From positions 1 through 42,092 of the forward strand of contig NZ_FUXH01000016.1 in NCBI RefSeq assembly GCF_900167225.1: a stretch of 42,092 nt of DNA, read 5' to 3'. A program made the position numbers and the translations under genes. This DNA is from Porphyromonas crevioricanis (GTDB taxonomy: Bacteria > Bacteroidota > Bacteroidia > Bacteroidales > Porphyromonadaceae). The notes under the pieces were generated by a model that saw only the letters and a list, made by a program, of their open reading frames with translations, ran no database searches and was not told where the DNA came from. Numbering within the stretch: position 1 is the stretch's first letter; each line of letters starts with the position of its first letter. Shown piece by piece: positions 16,408 to 25,867 of this stretch.

Positions 16408-16488
16408 TTCTCCTGAGAAAAATTTTTTTCTCTCCTGTGTTAGTGAAAATTCTCTCAGGAGAAAAATTTCATTCTCTCCCGTGTTAGT
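16408..16488. repeat. Palindromic intergenic repeat, copy A
   Basis: An inverted pair TTCTCCTGAGA (16408-16418) and TCTCAGGAGAA (16453-16463) is interlaced with a 17-bp direct repeat TTCTCTCCTGTGTTAGT (16428-16444) and TTCTCTCCCGTGTTAGT (16472-16488). The core CTCCTGTGTTAG followed by AAATTCTCTCAGGAGA recurs in reverse orientation at 35692-35755. Confidence 0.65.
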
Positions 16489-16827
16489 AAAAAACGGCTC
16501 CCATAGACATCAAAAAAGAGAGGGAAAATACACTCAAAATGCCTCCAATTTGAGCTGAAAAATGCTCTTTTGAAATAAAACTAATAGAACTTAAATAAAC
16601 AGAAATATTCATTCTAAGGAGGAGGGAATTATCTGAATCTCTGAGTTGTGTAATGCCCCCTGTTGTGTGATATCCCCCCCCCTCAAGCTTTCATCTATGG
16701 CAAGCTTGTTTCTATGGCATTATCTTTGACTTTGGATTTGTCTCCATGTGCTGCTATCCTCCATTCTTCTTTTGGGTACCCTTGTATTTCCCTGCATCGG
16801 CCCCAGGAGGATTTGCCATAAAAACGA

Positions 16828-16857
16828 GGCAGGCCGGTCCTCACGGATCAGCCTGCC
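16828..16857 (-). terminator. Hairpin with T run on the minus strand
   Basis: GGCAGGC (16828-16834) pairs with GCCTGCC (16851-16857). On the minus strand it is followed by TCGTTTTA, like a terminator. No minus-strand gene ends here, so a small RNA is possible but unproven. Confidence 0.35.
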
Positions 16858-17146
16858 CCAATTAATTGCGATCGATTTATCACTTCATAATGGCTTTGCG
16901 CCACAACAAGCGCAGTGTTTTTTTACTCACTCAATTACAATAGCAAAAGTAGAGGCAGAGGTAGGTGATCACAATACCTATTTGATAGTAAACAAGAAAC
17001 TTACACTACCTAAGAGAGGTGGAATTTGTCAAAAGACCTTACTTCTGTTCTCTTTTTCGATGTAAAGCGGAGATTTGTAACAAGAACCATTGAGGAAAGA
17101 ACACTTCTCTTGGCTTGTCTTTTGAGCGTTTCTTCTCCTTGCCAAG

Positions 17147-17178
17147 TTGTCAGTTCGTTTTTCTCCCTGTGATATTTG
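17147..17178 (+). promoter_or_regulatory. Candidate dnaK promoter
   Basis: TTG at 17147 and GATATTTG at 17171-17178 (one mismatch to TAnnTTTG) are 21 bp apart, about 110 bp before the dnaK start. No CIRCE-type operator is visible. Confidence 0.35.
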
Positions 17179-17286
17179 GCACGCATCTTGCGAAAGAGCT
17201 AAGTGAAAGCCGCGATCCGACTTGGAAACCGAGACTTTCAAACATAGGAATAGAAAAATAAATCAGAATAAAAAGAATAACAGATT

Positions 17287-19191
17287 ATGGGAAAAATCAT
17301 TGGAATTGACTTGGGTACGACAAACTCTTGCGTATCCGTTCTCGAGGGTAACGAACCCATCGTGATAACCAATAGTGAAGGAAAGCGCACAACACCCTCT
17401 ATTGTTGCATTTGTAGATGGTGGCGAACGCAAAGTGGGCGATCCGGCCAAGCGTCAGGCTATTACCAATCCGCAAAAAACGATCTTCTCTATCAAACGTT
17501 TCATGGGGGAGACTTTCGATCAGGTGAGTCGCGAGATAGATCGAGTTCCTTTTAAGGTTGTAAAGGGGGAGAACAATACTCCTCGTGTAGACATTGATGG
17601 TCGCCTTTATACTCCTCAGGAAATATCCGCTATGGTGCTGCAGAAGATGAAAAAAACTGCAGAGGACTATTTGGGACAAGAAGTGACCGAAGCCGTGATC
17701 ACCGTGCCGGCTTACTTCAACGATGCTCAGCGTCAGGCTACCAAAGAAGCTGGAGAGATCGCAGGGCTTACCGTGAGACGTATCGTGAATGAGCCTACTG
17801 CTGCTTCTCTTGCCTATGGGTTGGACAAGTCGGATAAGGATATGAAAATTGCCGTCTTCGACCTTGGTGGCGGTACGTTCGACATCTCTATCCTGGAGTT
17901 GGGAGATGGAGTTTTTGAAGTGAAGTCTACCAATGGAGATACACACTTGGGTGGTGATGACTTTGACCACGTGATTATCGATTGGCTGGCCGAGGAGTTC
18001 AAGTCGCAGGAAGGAATTGACCTGCGTGAAGATCCTATGGCACTGCAGCGTCTCAAGGAAGCTGCTGAAAAAGCTAAGATAGAGTTGTCTTCTTCGACAA
18101 GTACGGAGATCAATCTGCCCTATATCATGCCGGTGAACGGGATTCCTAAGCACTTGGTGACTTCGCTCAGCCGTGCTAAGTTTGAGCAGTTGGCAGACAA
18201 GCTCATCAATGCTTGTGTAGCTCCATGCCAGCAGGCTCTTAAGGATGCAGGTCTTTCTCCTAACGAAATAAACGAAGTGATTTTGGTTGGAGGTTCGACA
18301 CGTATCCCGGCTATTCAGGACAAGGTGCAGCAGATTTTCGGTAAGGCTCCCAGCAAGGGTGTAAATCCGGACGAAGTGGTAGCTGTAGGTGCTGCTATCC
18401 AGGGTGGGGTACTTACGGGCGAAGTGAAGGATGTGCTTTTGCTTGATGTGACACCTCTTTCGCTCGGTATTGAAACGATGGGTGGCGTAATGACCAGACT
18501 TATCGATGCTAATACGACTATCCCGACCAAGAAAAGCGAAGTCTTCTCTACGGCTGCGGACAACCAGCCCTCTGTTGAGATCCATGTGTTGCAGGGAGAG
18601 CGTTCGTTGGCTCGTGACAACAAGAGCATTGGCCGATTCAATCTCGATGGAATTACCCCGGCTCCACGTGGGGTACCTCAGATCGAAGTGACTTTTGATA
18701 TCGATGCTAATGGTATTCTCAATGTTACGGCTTTGGACAAGGCTACCGGCAAAAAGCAGGATATTCGTATCGAAGCCTCCAGTGGTCTCTCCGATGATGA
18801 GATCAAGCGTATGAAAGAGGAGGCTTTGGCAAATGCAGAAGCCGACAAGAAAGAGAAAGAGCGCATTGATAAGATCAATCAGGCCGACTCGATGATCTTC
18901 CAGACGGAGAAGCAGCTCAAAGACTTGGGCGATAAGTTGCCGGCTGACAAAAAGGCTCCCATAGAGGCTGCTCTTGAGAAGCTCAAATCAGCTCACAAGG
19001 CGCAGGATTTGGATGCTATCGACGCCGCGATGAAGGAGCTGAACGAGCATTTTCATGCAGCAAGCGAGGAGATGTACAAGAATACCGGAGCACAGGGCGG
19101 TCCTCAACCGGATCCGAATGCCGCAAATAACGCTGGTGGCTCCGACAAGCAGCCCGACGTCACGGACGTCGACTTCGAAGAGGTCAAATAA
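17287..19191 (+). CDS. dnaK: Molecular chaperone DnaK (Hsp70)
   Basis: A full-length 634-residue Hsp70. The N-terminal phosphate loop is [16 protein letters not shown]; further marks are [25 protein letters not shown], the second phosphate loop [13 protein letters not shown] and the adenosine box [14 protein letters not shown]. The linker [15 protein letters not shown] leads into the peptide-binding domain and an alpha-helical lid. The end, [12 protein letters not shown], is the usual EEVD-like tail of bacterial DnaK. It folds proteins in the cytoplasm with DnaJ and GrpE, neither of which is adjacent. It stands alone between a long upstream region and a strong terminator. Codon use is typical of a highly expressed gene. 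Confidence 0.98.
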   Translation: MGKIIGIDLGTTNSCVSVLEGNEPIVITNSEGKRTTPSIVAFVDGGERKVGDPAKRQAITNPQKTIFSIKRFMGETFDQVSREIDRVPFKVVKGENNTPRVDIDGRLYTPQEISAMVLQKMKKTAEDYLGQEVTEAVITVPAYFNDAQRQATKEAGEIAGLTVRRIVNEPTAASLAYGLDKSDKDMKIAVFDLGGGTFDISILELGDGVFEVKSTNGDTHLGGDDFDHVIIDWLAEEFKSQEGIDLREDPMALQRLKEAAEKAKIELSSSTSTEINLPYIMPVNGIPKHLVTSLSRAKFEQLADKLINACVAPCQQALKDAGLSPNEINEVILVGGSTRIPAIQDKVQQIFGKAPSKGVNPDEVVAVGAAIQGGVLTGEVKDVLLLDVTPLSLGIETMGGVMTRLIDANTTIPTKKSEVFSTAADNQPSVEIHVLQGERSLARDNKSIGRFNLDGITPAPRGVPQIEVTFDIDANGILNVTALDKATGKKQDIRIEASSGLSDDEIKRMKEEALANAEADKKEKERIDKINQADSMIFQTEKQLKDLGDKLPADKKAPIEAALEKLKSAHKAQDLDAIDAAMKELNEHFHAASEEMYKNTGAQGGPQPDPNAANNAGGSDKQPDVTDVDFEEVK

Positions 19192-19210
19192 TCCGGACTG
19201 ATAAACGAAC

Positions 19211-19258
19211 AACAGAGGGTGTGCCGAAATACTATTTTGGCACACCCTCTGTTGTTTT
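19211..19258 (+). terminator. Terminator of dnaK
   Basis: AACAGAGGGTGTGCC (19211-19225) pairs with GGCACACCCTCTGTT (19239-19253), inner AAA/TTT pairs extend it, and a T run follows. It begins about 20 bp after the dnaK stop. Confidence 0.92.
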
Positions 19259-19261
19259 TCT

Positions 19262-19560
19262 TTGTAGCCGGATTTAAGGACAAGGGGGGGTGCCAAAAGT
19301 GATTTTGACTTGCCTTCCTTTGTTGTCATTTATTGGATTTTCCTCCTATTATCTCCTCTGTTGTTCTTTTGTTTTTACATTCGTGCTATAAGTTATCATA
19401 GCTTTTGTTTATACAGTACAGGGTTAGAGGATGTTTTAAGCTATTCTTTGCACTGTTTTATCAGTAAAAAGCTCCAGTGATTGGACTGTCTTGGAGGGGA
19501 GGCTTTGTGAAGGAATGGAAAGGAGATCATCTTATTCCCTTTTTCTATGCCATTTCATTT
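19262..19560. other. Intergenic region, nothing recognised
   Basis: About 300 bp between the dnaK terminator and the next promoter. It contains a G7 run near 19284 and a small CAAAA/TTTTG hairpin; otherwise I see no gene or repeat. Confidence 0.4.
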
Positions 19561-19562
19561 CA

Positions 19563-19570
19563 TATCTTTG
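19563..19570 (+). promoter_or_regulatory. Promoter of the HTH-Fic module (-7 box)
   Basis: TATCTTTG matches TAnnTTTG exactly and lies 26 bp before the HTH gene. The -33 region is only T-rich (TTTTTC near 19540). Confidence 0.55.
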
Positions 19571-19595
19571 CGCTATCAAAAGAACATTGAACGCG

Positions 19596-19802
19596 ATGGA
19601 TAAACCCATGAATCGAATCAAAGAAGTGCTTGAGGAGAAAGGTATTAAGCAAACATGGCTTGCCGAAAAACTCGGCAAGAGTTTCAGTATTGTCAATGCC
19701 TATGTCTGCAACCGCCGTCAACCAAGCCTAGAAACCCTCTTCCAAATTGCGGAGATTTTACAGGTTAACCCTAAGGAGTTGATTAAAGCCCTAGATGAGT
19801 AA
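19596..19802 (+). CDS. XRE-family HTH regulator
   Basis: A 68-residue Cro/C1-type helix-turn-helix protein: RIKEVLEEKGIKQTWLAEKL as helices 1-2, GKSFSIVNAYVCNRRQPSLE as the recognition helix and following turn, then LFQIAEILQVNPKELI. ATG 19596 is preferred over the longer upstream frame because it follows an exact -7 box by 26 bp; 19608 is also possible. It has no other domain. It is followed after 11 bp by a Fic protein and probably represses this operon; pairs of a small HTH protein with a Fic enzyme are known in toxin-antitoxin-like settings. That relation is inference. Confidence 0.85.
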   Translation: MDKPMNRIKEVLEEKGIKQTWLAEKLGKSFSIVNAYVCNRRQPSLETLFQIAEILQVNPKELIKALDE

Positions 19803-19813
19803 CGATTTTCATT

Positions 19814-20707
19814 ATGGCAGAGTATAAAGAACAACATAAGAAATCAATCCGTTTCTTCAACGACCGTGAAGTAAGGGCTGTATGGGACGAGGAACAAAAC
19901 TGTTGGTGGTTTTCTGCAACAGACATCGTTCGTGCCATCAATAATGAGCCTGACTATACAAAGGCGGGTAATTACTGGCGATGGTTGAAAAGGAAATTGA
20001 AGCAAGAAGGTGTTGAACTCGTGAGTGCTACTCACGGCTTCAAATTTGAAGCTCCTGATGGGAAACTACGTGTGGCCGATGTCCTCAATAGTGAGGGCGT
20101 TGTATTGTTGGCAAAGAACTATCCCACTAACCGAGCTAATGACTTTCTTAACTGGTTTACATATAGCGATAATACTATTGATGGACAGAGCAAGAAGAAA
20201 GCCTATCAACTCTTTGAAAGTGGTATTTTGCAAACGGCAGAGCCAGGGAGTCTAAAATGTCTGCAACAGATACATGCTTATCTCTTCGGAGGGCTATATG
20301 AGTTTGCCGGACAAATCAGAACTAAAAATATATCCAAAGGTGGCTTTACGTTTGCTAATTGTATGTACTTTCCCGATACGCTGCAAACAATAGAACGAAT
20401 GCCCGAAAACACTTTTGATGAAATCTTGGACAAATATGTAGAAATGAACGTGGCACATCCTTTTATGGAGGGTAATGGTCGTAGCACTCGCATTTGGCTC
20501 GACCTTATGCTGAAGCGTTCTCTCAAACGGTGTGTGGATTGGAGCCGGATAGACAAAAACGAATATCTGGCTGCCATGCGCGAGAGTGTATCTGATAGCA
20601 CATATATAAAGGCTTTACTAAAGCCAGCACTCACAACCAAGATTAATGACAGAGAAATGTTTATGAAAGGTATTGATTATTCGTACTATTATGAACAAAA
20701 TGATTGA
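19814..20707 (+). CDS. BRO-N/Fic fusion protein, putative AMP-transferase
   Basis: 297 residues. The first ~110 resemble a phage BRO/KilA-N-type domain (IRFFNDREVRAVWDEE, then WWFSATDIVRAI), likely binding DNA. Residues ~135-260 are a Fic domain: YLFGGLYEFAGQIRTKNISK and FANCMYFP, then the complete active-site loop HPFMEGNGRSTR (HPFxxGNGRxxR). Fic enzymes usually attach AMP to a Ser, Thr or Tyr of a target protein. I cannot place an inhibitory (S/T)xxxE(G/N) helix with certainty, so how it is restrained is unclear; the HTH protein before it may help. The downstream large gene begins within or just after its stop. Transfer from a mobile element is likely given the BRO-N part. Confidence 0.82.
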   Translation: MAEYKEQHKKSIRFFNDREVRAVWDEEQNCWWFSATDIVRAINNEPDYTKAGNYWRWLKRKLKQEGVELVSATHGFKFEAPDGKLRVADVLNSEGVVLLAKNYPTNRANDFLNWFTYSDNTIDGQSKKKAYQLFESGILQTAEPGSLKCLQQIHAYLFGGLYEFAGQIRTKNISKGGFTFANCMYFPDTLQTIERMPENTFDEILDKYVEMNVAHPFMEGNGRSTRIWLDLMLKRSLKRCVDWSRIDKNEYLAAMRESVSDSTYIKALLKPALTTKINDREMFMKGIDYSYYYEQND

Positions 20708-20760
20708 AGCATCAAATTGAATCGATAACACACTTTAAAAGGAAAATGAGGAGTACTATA

Positions 20761-23700
20761 ATGAAATATAAATTCTATCATAACTTGAAAGGGGATAAGA
20801 TGCTTAAGTATCTCTCTTATTTGTCTGTGTTGCAAGAAAATTCCAGTTTCTGCTATAGATTAGAAATGGCCTTGGTCGAAGCATATTTGCAGTGGAGACG
20901 AGGAAAGTATGGCTGGTTCCACATTGATAGAATTCTTGAGTATGGCAATCCTCAGTTTGAAGATCCTCAGGAGAGATTATTCGTTGAAACTGTAAATACT
21001 CCGATTGGTTCTTACAAGGTATTCTCTGCATTCTATTTGACTCATAAGTATCTTCTCAGCCAATTATTGTTTTTGGCTCATAAGGAAAAGATAGATCGAT
21101 GTAAGTTGGCAATTGTCTATGCAATATTGGAAATATCCAATGAAATAGCAGACAGATTCGACTATGGTCGTAATGTTTGTGGTAAATACGATGCAGAATC
21201 AGTTTATACCTCAAACTACAAGGAATATGGCAAATGTGAGTCATATAACTGTTTTAGTAAAGCTGCGGTAAACTCCATCTTGGCAAAATATCGAGTTGAG
21301 GAAAAGTATCTGCAACCATTGTTGTTATGCATGAAAAGGAAAGAGTACGAAAAAGAATTATCTCGATTAGGCCATAGCGATATGTTTGAGTTGCATCCGT
21401 TCTTAAAACTTGATAATGGAGAATTTTTGGTTTTGTTTCCGGCTAATCTCTTAAGGCTAGCCTACAGACTATGTTATGGTACTCTTGTAAAGGAACTGGG
21501 AGAGAAAACGTTCCTCTCGTTAATCGAAAAAGAGATGATCCAAGAATCTGGATTTCTCTTGCAAGGTGGTTATGGATTATTTATTGAACAGAAGATTTAT
21601 CAGGACACTTCTTTTCTGTGGTTTCAATTTGATGAAGATAAGATTGCCAATGTCACAATTGTTTTAGCAGATAAGAAAGCAAATCTGGAGCAAGCAGTTA
21701 AAGACTCAGAGACTGCTATAAAACAAGCATTCCCAACCAAAAACATATTCACGTTTTTAGTTACTCAAGTGATGACAGAGGAAATTCAGTTTATGCCCTT
21801 CAGTCGTGTCGTGACTCATTTCTCGTTAGAGGAACTGAAGATTGTAATGGGTCAGGATGGAATGAATCTGCTGAATCTATACTATTATGATCAAGACAGG
21901 AGGACTCAAGATTTTCCGCCTACAGTCCAAGAGATTGATATATTTGCATACTATATATCTAACCATAACACATTCTATAGGGATGAAATGCCAGATATCA
22001 TGTTCGTGGAAATAGGTTACGCTCTATCAATGCGGGAGAAATATTTGTGCGGTCAGGATGAGCATATGGTACAATGTCCACTGCAAAGTAGCTATGTCAT
22101 GGTCAAACACTATGCCGACATACCCAAGCAGATACCTATCTACGCCCCATACATGATGGTGAAGGGACTTCTTATGCTTGAGTTTCAAAACTATAATTTA
22201 TGGATTCATATAGTATGCAAAGAGGAGCATAGCATATTTGGTAGAGAGGCCACCATCGCCTTGATGAATTGGTTGTTTGCTATTGAGAAGAAACGATGGG
22301 TAGATGCCATTAACCAAAATCTTCATGTAGAATTATACATTATTACGGGTAGTGTCTATAAGCGGAAAAAGGAAAATGACAATACTATGGTGTTTTGTGT
22401 GCCAGAAGAAATAATGAGTTTGGATACAACTACTTTGGAGAGAGAGTTAGTAGGCAAATTCCTCAAAGCAATTAAAGATTGTGGATTCTCTTCGAACGAG
22501 TCATTATTTGATGCTGGTACGCAATTGTTTGATTCTGCACCAGGTAGATTTATTCAGGTTGGCGAGAATGAAGATATAACTATTATTGACGAGAAGGATG
22601 GTGTTGACTCTTGCTATTATGTCAATTCCAGATATTGTGACAAGGTCCTTTCCGAGATTGCTGATTTCCTGAATATTAAAGGTTCAGAACAGACTTTCGA
22701 TTTTGAGAAATCGAAGGAGGTCATGATTCGGGTATCTGATTATATCCTTGCAGAAGTAAAAAAAATATTGACGGAGATGGATACCAAACTACTTCTTACA
22801 AGTCTGCTTGAGCTTCATCACGCCATGATTTATTGGTCGAAGCTTACTCAACGAAGGTATGAGTCATTAAGCAAGGCATATTCCTTTTTAGATGCGACAT
22901 TTGATAGTCAGTTTGATTATGTTAATGAATATTCGGAGATGAATACGTTGACACAAGGTTTGGTTGAAACCATTGTTCTGAGAGGTATTCATAATACTGG
23001 AGGAAAGCCTGGATTAGAGAAGCTGGATCGTCTGTTTGCCCTTATGCACTTTAGCTTGAATATAGGTGTATATATGGATCAATTAGGAGAGAAGATAAAA
23101 GGTTCTGAATTGACAATCCTAAAAAATGGCAGACTGGTGATTCCAAGACCTGTGATTGATAAACTAAATGCCTATTTTCGCAAGCTAAGAGAGTTATCAA
23201 TGAATAATCCAGATTTGTACATAAGATTGCATAATCTGATGCCAATTTCTTCCATTGACACAAATGATGAAACATTTGTAAGGGCTTATAAAGCGCAATT
23301 CGGCATCTCATTTGAAACGTATTGTAAGATACTAATGGCATCCATTGATTATGCCAGCTATAATAAGAAACCAGTAATGGAGTTACCAGAGAAGGAGTTC
23401 TTTGAGAAAGTATGTGTCGGCATATTTGATGAAGAAGAGGCGAAAGTGTTCATGGCGAACTTTGTCCTTACGAAAGATCTCAATAATAGTGATCTTAAGT
23501 TTAGTGACAAGTGGGTTCAGAGGTTTAATCGTCCTGTGCAAATTACAGCAAGACCTTGGATACTCTTTGAGGGCAATATCTATTATTCAACTAAGACATT
23601 ATATGAGAGTTGGATGATTCGAGTAGAACGATTGAATAATGGAACTGTGGTTAATACGACCCCAGAAATGCAGGCTCTTGTATCTAAGGTAAATAATAAG

Positions 23701-23925
23701 AAAGGCCATGAGTTTACTCTAAATATAAAGAGATTATACGAAATTTTATCCCTTAATAACTTATATGTTGATGCAGAGGTCGAAATTATGCCAGGTAAGC
23801 CTCTCAATGCCTCCAAACAACTTGGAGACATTGATGTTCTCCTTGTAAATAAAAAAACAAAGCAGATTATTTGTATAGAGGCAAAAAATTTCTCGGAGAG
23901 TAGAACAGCATACGAATTGATATAG
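20761..23925 (+). CDS. Large protein with C-terminal PD-(D/E)XK-like nuclease signature, cut short by a stop
   Basis: About 1,054 residues from ATG 20761, chosen because GAGGAG lies 7 bp upstream; ATG 20746 or TTG 20704 are alternatives. Most of the protein is not recognised: mixed helical and strand sequence with many aromatic residues and no membrane helix. Near the end, GDIDVLLVN and IICIEAKN give the D...ExK pattern of PD-(D/E)XK nucleases, as in Mrr- or NERD-like domains. Directly after (SRTAYELI) comes TAG, yet the same frame stays open and protein-like for 80 more codons. So the nuclease domain is probably truncated. Position behind HTH and Fic genes in an AT-rich block suggests a defence or mobile-element function; this is inference. 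Confidence 0.7.
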   Translation: MKYKFYHNLKGDKMLKYLSYLSVLQENSSFCYRLEMALVEAYLQWRRGKYGWFHIDRILEYGNPQFEDPQERLFVETVNTPIGSYKVFSAFYLTHKYLLSQLLFLAHKEKIDRCKLAIVYAILEISNEIADRFDYGRNVCGKYDAESVYTSNYKEYGKCESYNCFSKAAVNSILAKYRVEEKYLQPLLLCMKRKEYEKELSRLGHSDMFELHPFLKLDNGEFLVLFPANLLRLAYRLCYGTLVKELGEKTFLSLIEKEMIQESGFLLQGGYGLFIEQKIYQDTSFLWFQFDEDKIANVTIVLADKKANLEQAVKDSETAIKQAFPTKNIFTFLVTQVMTEEIQFMPFSRVVTHFSLEELKIVMGQDGMNLLNLYYYDQDRRTQDFPPTVQEIDIFAYYISNHNTFYRDEMPDIMFVEIGYALSMREKYLCGQDEHMVQCPLQSSYVMVKHYADIPKQIPIYAPYMMVKGLLMLEFQNYNLWIHIVCKEEHSIFGREATIALMNWLFAIEKKRWVDAINQNLHVELYIITGSVYKRKKENDNTMVFCVPEEIMSLDTTTLERELVGKFLKAIKDCGFSSNESLFDAGTQLFDSAPGRFIQVGENEDITIIDEKDGVDSCYYVNSRYCDKVLSEIADFLNIKGSEQTFDFEKSKEVMIRVSDYILAEVKKILTEMDTKLLLTSLLELHHAMIYWSKLTQRRYESLSKAYSFLDATFDSQFDYVNEYSEMNTLTQGLVETIVLRGIHNTGGKPGLEKLDRLFALMHFSLNIGVYMDQLGEKIKGSELTILKNGRLVIPRPVIDKLNAYFRKLRELSMNNPDLYIRLHNLMPISSIDTNDETFVRAYKAQFGISFETYCKILMASIDYASYNKKPVMELPEKEFFEKVCVGIFDEEEAKVFMANFVLTKDLNNSDLKFSDKWVQRFNRPVQITARPWILFEGNIYYSTKTLYESWMIRVERLNNGTVVNTTPEMQALVSKVNNKKGHEFTLNIKRLYEILSLNNLYVDAEVEIMPGKPLNASKQLGDIDVLLVNKKTKQIICIEAKNFSESRTAYELI

Positions 23926-24168
23926 CAGAACCGAAAAATTGAGACAAAAGAACTTCCCCATGTCATTGAAAGAGATGTGTGGTGTAAGGATAATATTGAT
24001 AAGTTTAAGTTCTATGTTCCTGAAGTCGATGCCGAATACTCTGTTAAGACGATATTCTTGACATATCATGAGAATGCTTATAAATACTTCGACCATGAGC
24101 AAGAAAATGACATCACATTCCTTTCTGCAGTAGAGATTGTTGAAAATCCTATGAACGTATTTGTATGA
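23926..24168 (+). pseudogene. Detached C-terminal tail of the large protein
   Basis: In the same frame as the gene before it, 80 codons run from the TAG at 23923 to a TGA at 24168, reading QNRKIETKELPHVIERDVWC onward and ending NPMNVFV. The composition is that of a real protein (KIETKELPHVIERD fits a helix after an ExK strand). Together with the preceding gene it would make about 1,135-1,155 residues. ATG starts inside it are unlikely to be used. Confidence 0.6.
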
Positions 24169-24420
24169 AAGGAATATATTTGTACCAAAGTAATTTGCAA
24201 GGCTGAAAAAATCTCAGTACCTCTACAACCAAGAATGGCAATACAGAACAAACGATAGATATTATCAACAGGATGAGAGCATGGATAGCTCTCGATGATT
24301 ATTGATTCCTGTTATTCAGGATGCTTATGGTGTTCCTTATTTGTACCAAATCCATTGTAAGTTATTGACAATCAGCGGTAATTGTTTTTGAAGAAGTGAA
24401 ATAGATGAGGAATGAATAGA
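24169..24420. other. Intergenic stretch with a 13-bp direct repeat
   Basis: TATTTGTACCAAA occurs at 24177-24189 and 24338-24350. A short protein-like frame (EQTIDIINRMRAWIALDDY, about 24240-24303) may be a gene remnant, but I cannot name it. Confidence 0.3.
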
Positions 24421-24461
24421 AAAGCGGCCGCAGAGTGATTTGATCACGCTGCGGCCGCTTT
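24421..24461. terminator. Near-perfect long hairpin, bidirectional terminator
   Basis: AAAGCGGCCGCAGAGTGAT (24421-24439) pairs with ATCACGCTGCGGCCGCTTT (24443-24461) with one mismatch and a TTG loop. It lies between two converging units: the nuclease operon on the plus strand and the lipoprotein on the minus strand. Confidence 0.85.
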
Positions 24462-24548
24462 GTCTATGATGTCCGTTGCCTATTTTGGGAGGACACTGAC
24501 TTTTCGCAGATAAGCTCTCCTAAGGCGTCCCGATTTGGTTCTAATTCC

Positions 24549-25739
24549 TTACAAAGAGCTTACAGCCTGAGAACTTTCGCTTATCCTCAAATTCTTATTC
24601 GCATCTGATTTATTTTCAATAACCGGGCTGGAGTATCCCTTGGCTCTCATTCCCTTACTTTCTTCGTACATATCATTGCTCTTGAATATATTTATGGCAA
24701 GAATATCGTTGGGACTTATGTCATCGAATTGTATTTTTCTGGCGACAAGGACTACCTTTTTCTTCTTATTTATGAAAAAGTCTCCATCTGGACATTCTTC
24801 GAGCCACTCACAGCCATTTTTCTTGCATAAATCATAGAATTCTCGTGTGGGTATGGTCTTCTTCCGAATATCATCAACATAGTAACCCAAAGATGGATGT
24901 TTGTAAAAAAAGACAATTTCGCAACACAGGCCTAATTTGTCAGGAGCCGTATCTTCTTCCCAGTCAAAGAAGTATCCTCTGTGAGTCATGGGTGCCTCTT
25001 CTGCCTTGAGAGAGAAAATAGCATATTTCACTTTTCCCTTGTGCTTTCCACTCTCCTCTTCTATGGTTGCTTTGAGTGTATTACCCAAATTTTTCTCAGC
25101 ACCCTTGATTCTGCCAAACGAGAAGAATCTGTCCTCTAGAACAATATCGTATTCCTCGCTTGGTAATTTGGGGATTGTGGGCAATGCCGAAGGCTGTTTC
25201 CCATACTGATCAAACATGATTTTCATCGTACCTCCTCCTTCTTTTTTATAATGCATTGTAAACAGTGCATCTTTCTCTCTGGCAAGTGCTGAATATCTTT
25301 GGGCTAATATGTGATCGTCATTGAATCCTTGTTTGCTGATCAGTGCGAGGCAATTTAATAGGGTCGATTTTTTTGATGGGAATTGCATGATGACTTTCAG
25401 AAGGACTCCGGTCTTGGGATGAATCTGGTAGTGTACTTGCCGAATATCCATCTCTCTGTACTCGAATTTGTAAAGGATATAGTTTTTTCCCTCGTCTGGA
25501 TTTGGTGCAAGTTTCTCCACCAGAGATCCGCTTCTGCTTTTCTCAACTTCGGTAACTTTATCCATATCCGGCTTATTCATGAGCACTGGCATGAAAACCC
25601 GGCCCTCGGTCACCGGGGTATAGGGGTCAATCACTATTGGATCATCGGGCTTGTTCGGTTCATCCGACTTTTTGCAGGCAATTGTTCCCAGAGTGAAGAT
25701 CAGTAACCATCCGAAGAGTTTAATAATCTTAGCGTTCAT
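24549..25739 (-). CDS. Lipoprotein of unknown function
   Basis: A 396-residue protein with a lipoprotein signal: MNAKIIKLFGWLLIFTLGT then IACKKS, lipidated Cys at residue 22, and a flexible linker rich in Pro, Asp and Lys after it (SDEPNKPDDPIVIDPYTP). The rest is a globular, mostly beta-type sequence of ~340 residues with a Cys-rich patch late in the chain (DLCKKNGCEWLEECPDGD). It is expected to be anchored in the outer membrane or at the cell surface, but I recognise no family. Base composition is closer to the host genes than to the AT-rich blocks beside it. It converges on the plus-strand nuclease operon through the hairpin at 24421. Confidence 0.8.
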   Translation of the reverse strand: MNAKIIKLFGWLLIFTLGTIACKKSDEPNKPDDPIVIDPYTPVTEGRVFMPVLMNKPDMDKVTEVEKSRSGSLVEKLAPNPDEGKNYILYKFEYREMDIRQVHYQIHPKTGVLLKVIMQFPSKKSTLLNCLALISKQGFNDDHILAQRYSALAREKDALFTMHYKKEGGGTMKIMFDQYGKQPSALPTIPKLPSEEYDIVLEDRFFSFGRIKGAEKNLGNTLKATIEEESGKHKGKVKYAIFSLKAEEAPMTHRGYFFDWEEDTAPDKLGLCCEIVFFYKHPSLGYYVDDIRKKTIPTREFYDLCKKNGCEWLEECPDGDFFINKKKKVVLVARKIQFDDISPNDILAINIFKSNDMYEESKGMRAKGYSSPVIENKSDANKNLRISESSQAVSSL

Positions 25740-25867
25740 GTCGTTAATCTTTTTGTTAGTTTTTTCTTTTTCTACTTCACCCCCTATGCTACCAGCAAGG
25801 GATGTATGTTTATCTCTCTACATACGTTGCTTCCCAAATGTACTCTTTAATCATCAAAAAAGCCAAC

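Larger units (their letters stand above)
16201..17146. other. Long intergenic region upstream of dnaK
   Basis: No convincing gene in ~950 bp. It contains a repeat cluster (16408-16488), a run of nine C (16674-16682) and a hairpin with a minus-strand T run (16828-16857). A 105-codon frame at 16748-17065 has no family resemblance and overlaps the hairpin, so I regard it as chance. Confidence 0.5.

Noticed and set aside
16748-17065. 105-codon frame upstream of dnaK
   Set aside because: It spans a GC-rich hairpin, shows no conserved pattern and has an odd composition; chance frame.
17263-18585. Long minus-strand open frame (440 codons) opposite dnaK
   Set aside because: Antisense frames over dnaK are a well-known effect of its codon use. 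The frame has no start signal and no family sense.
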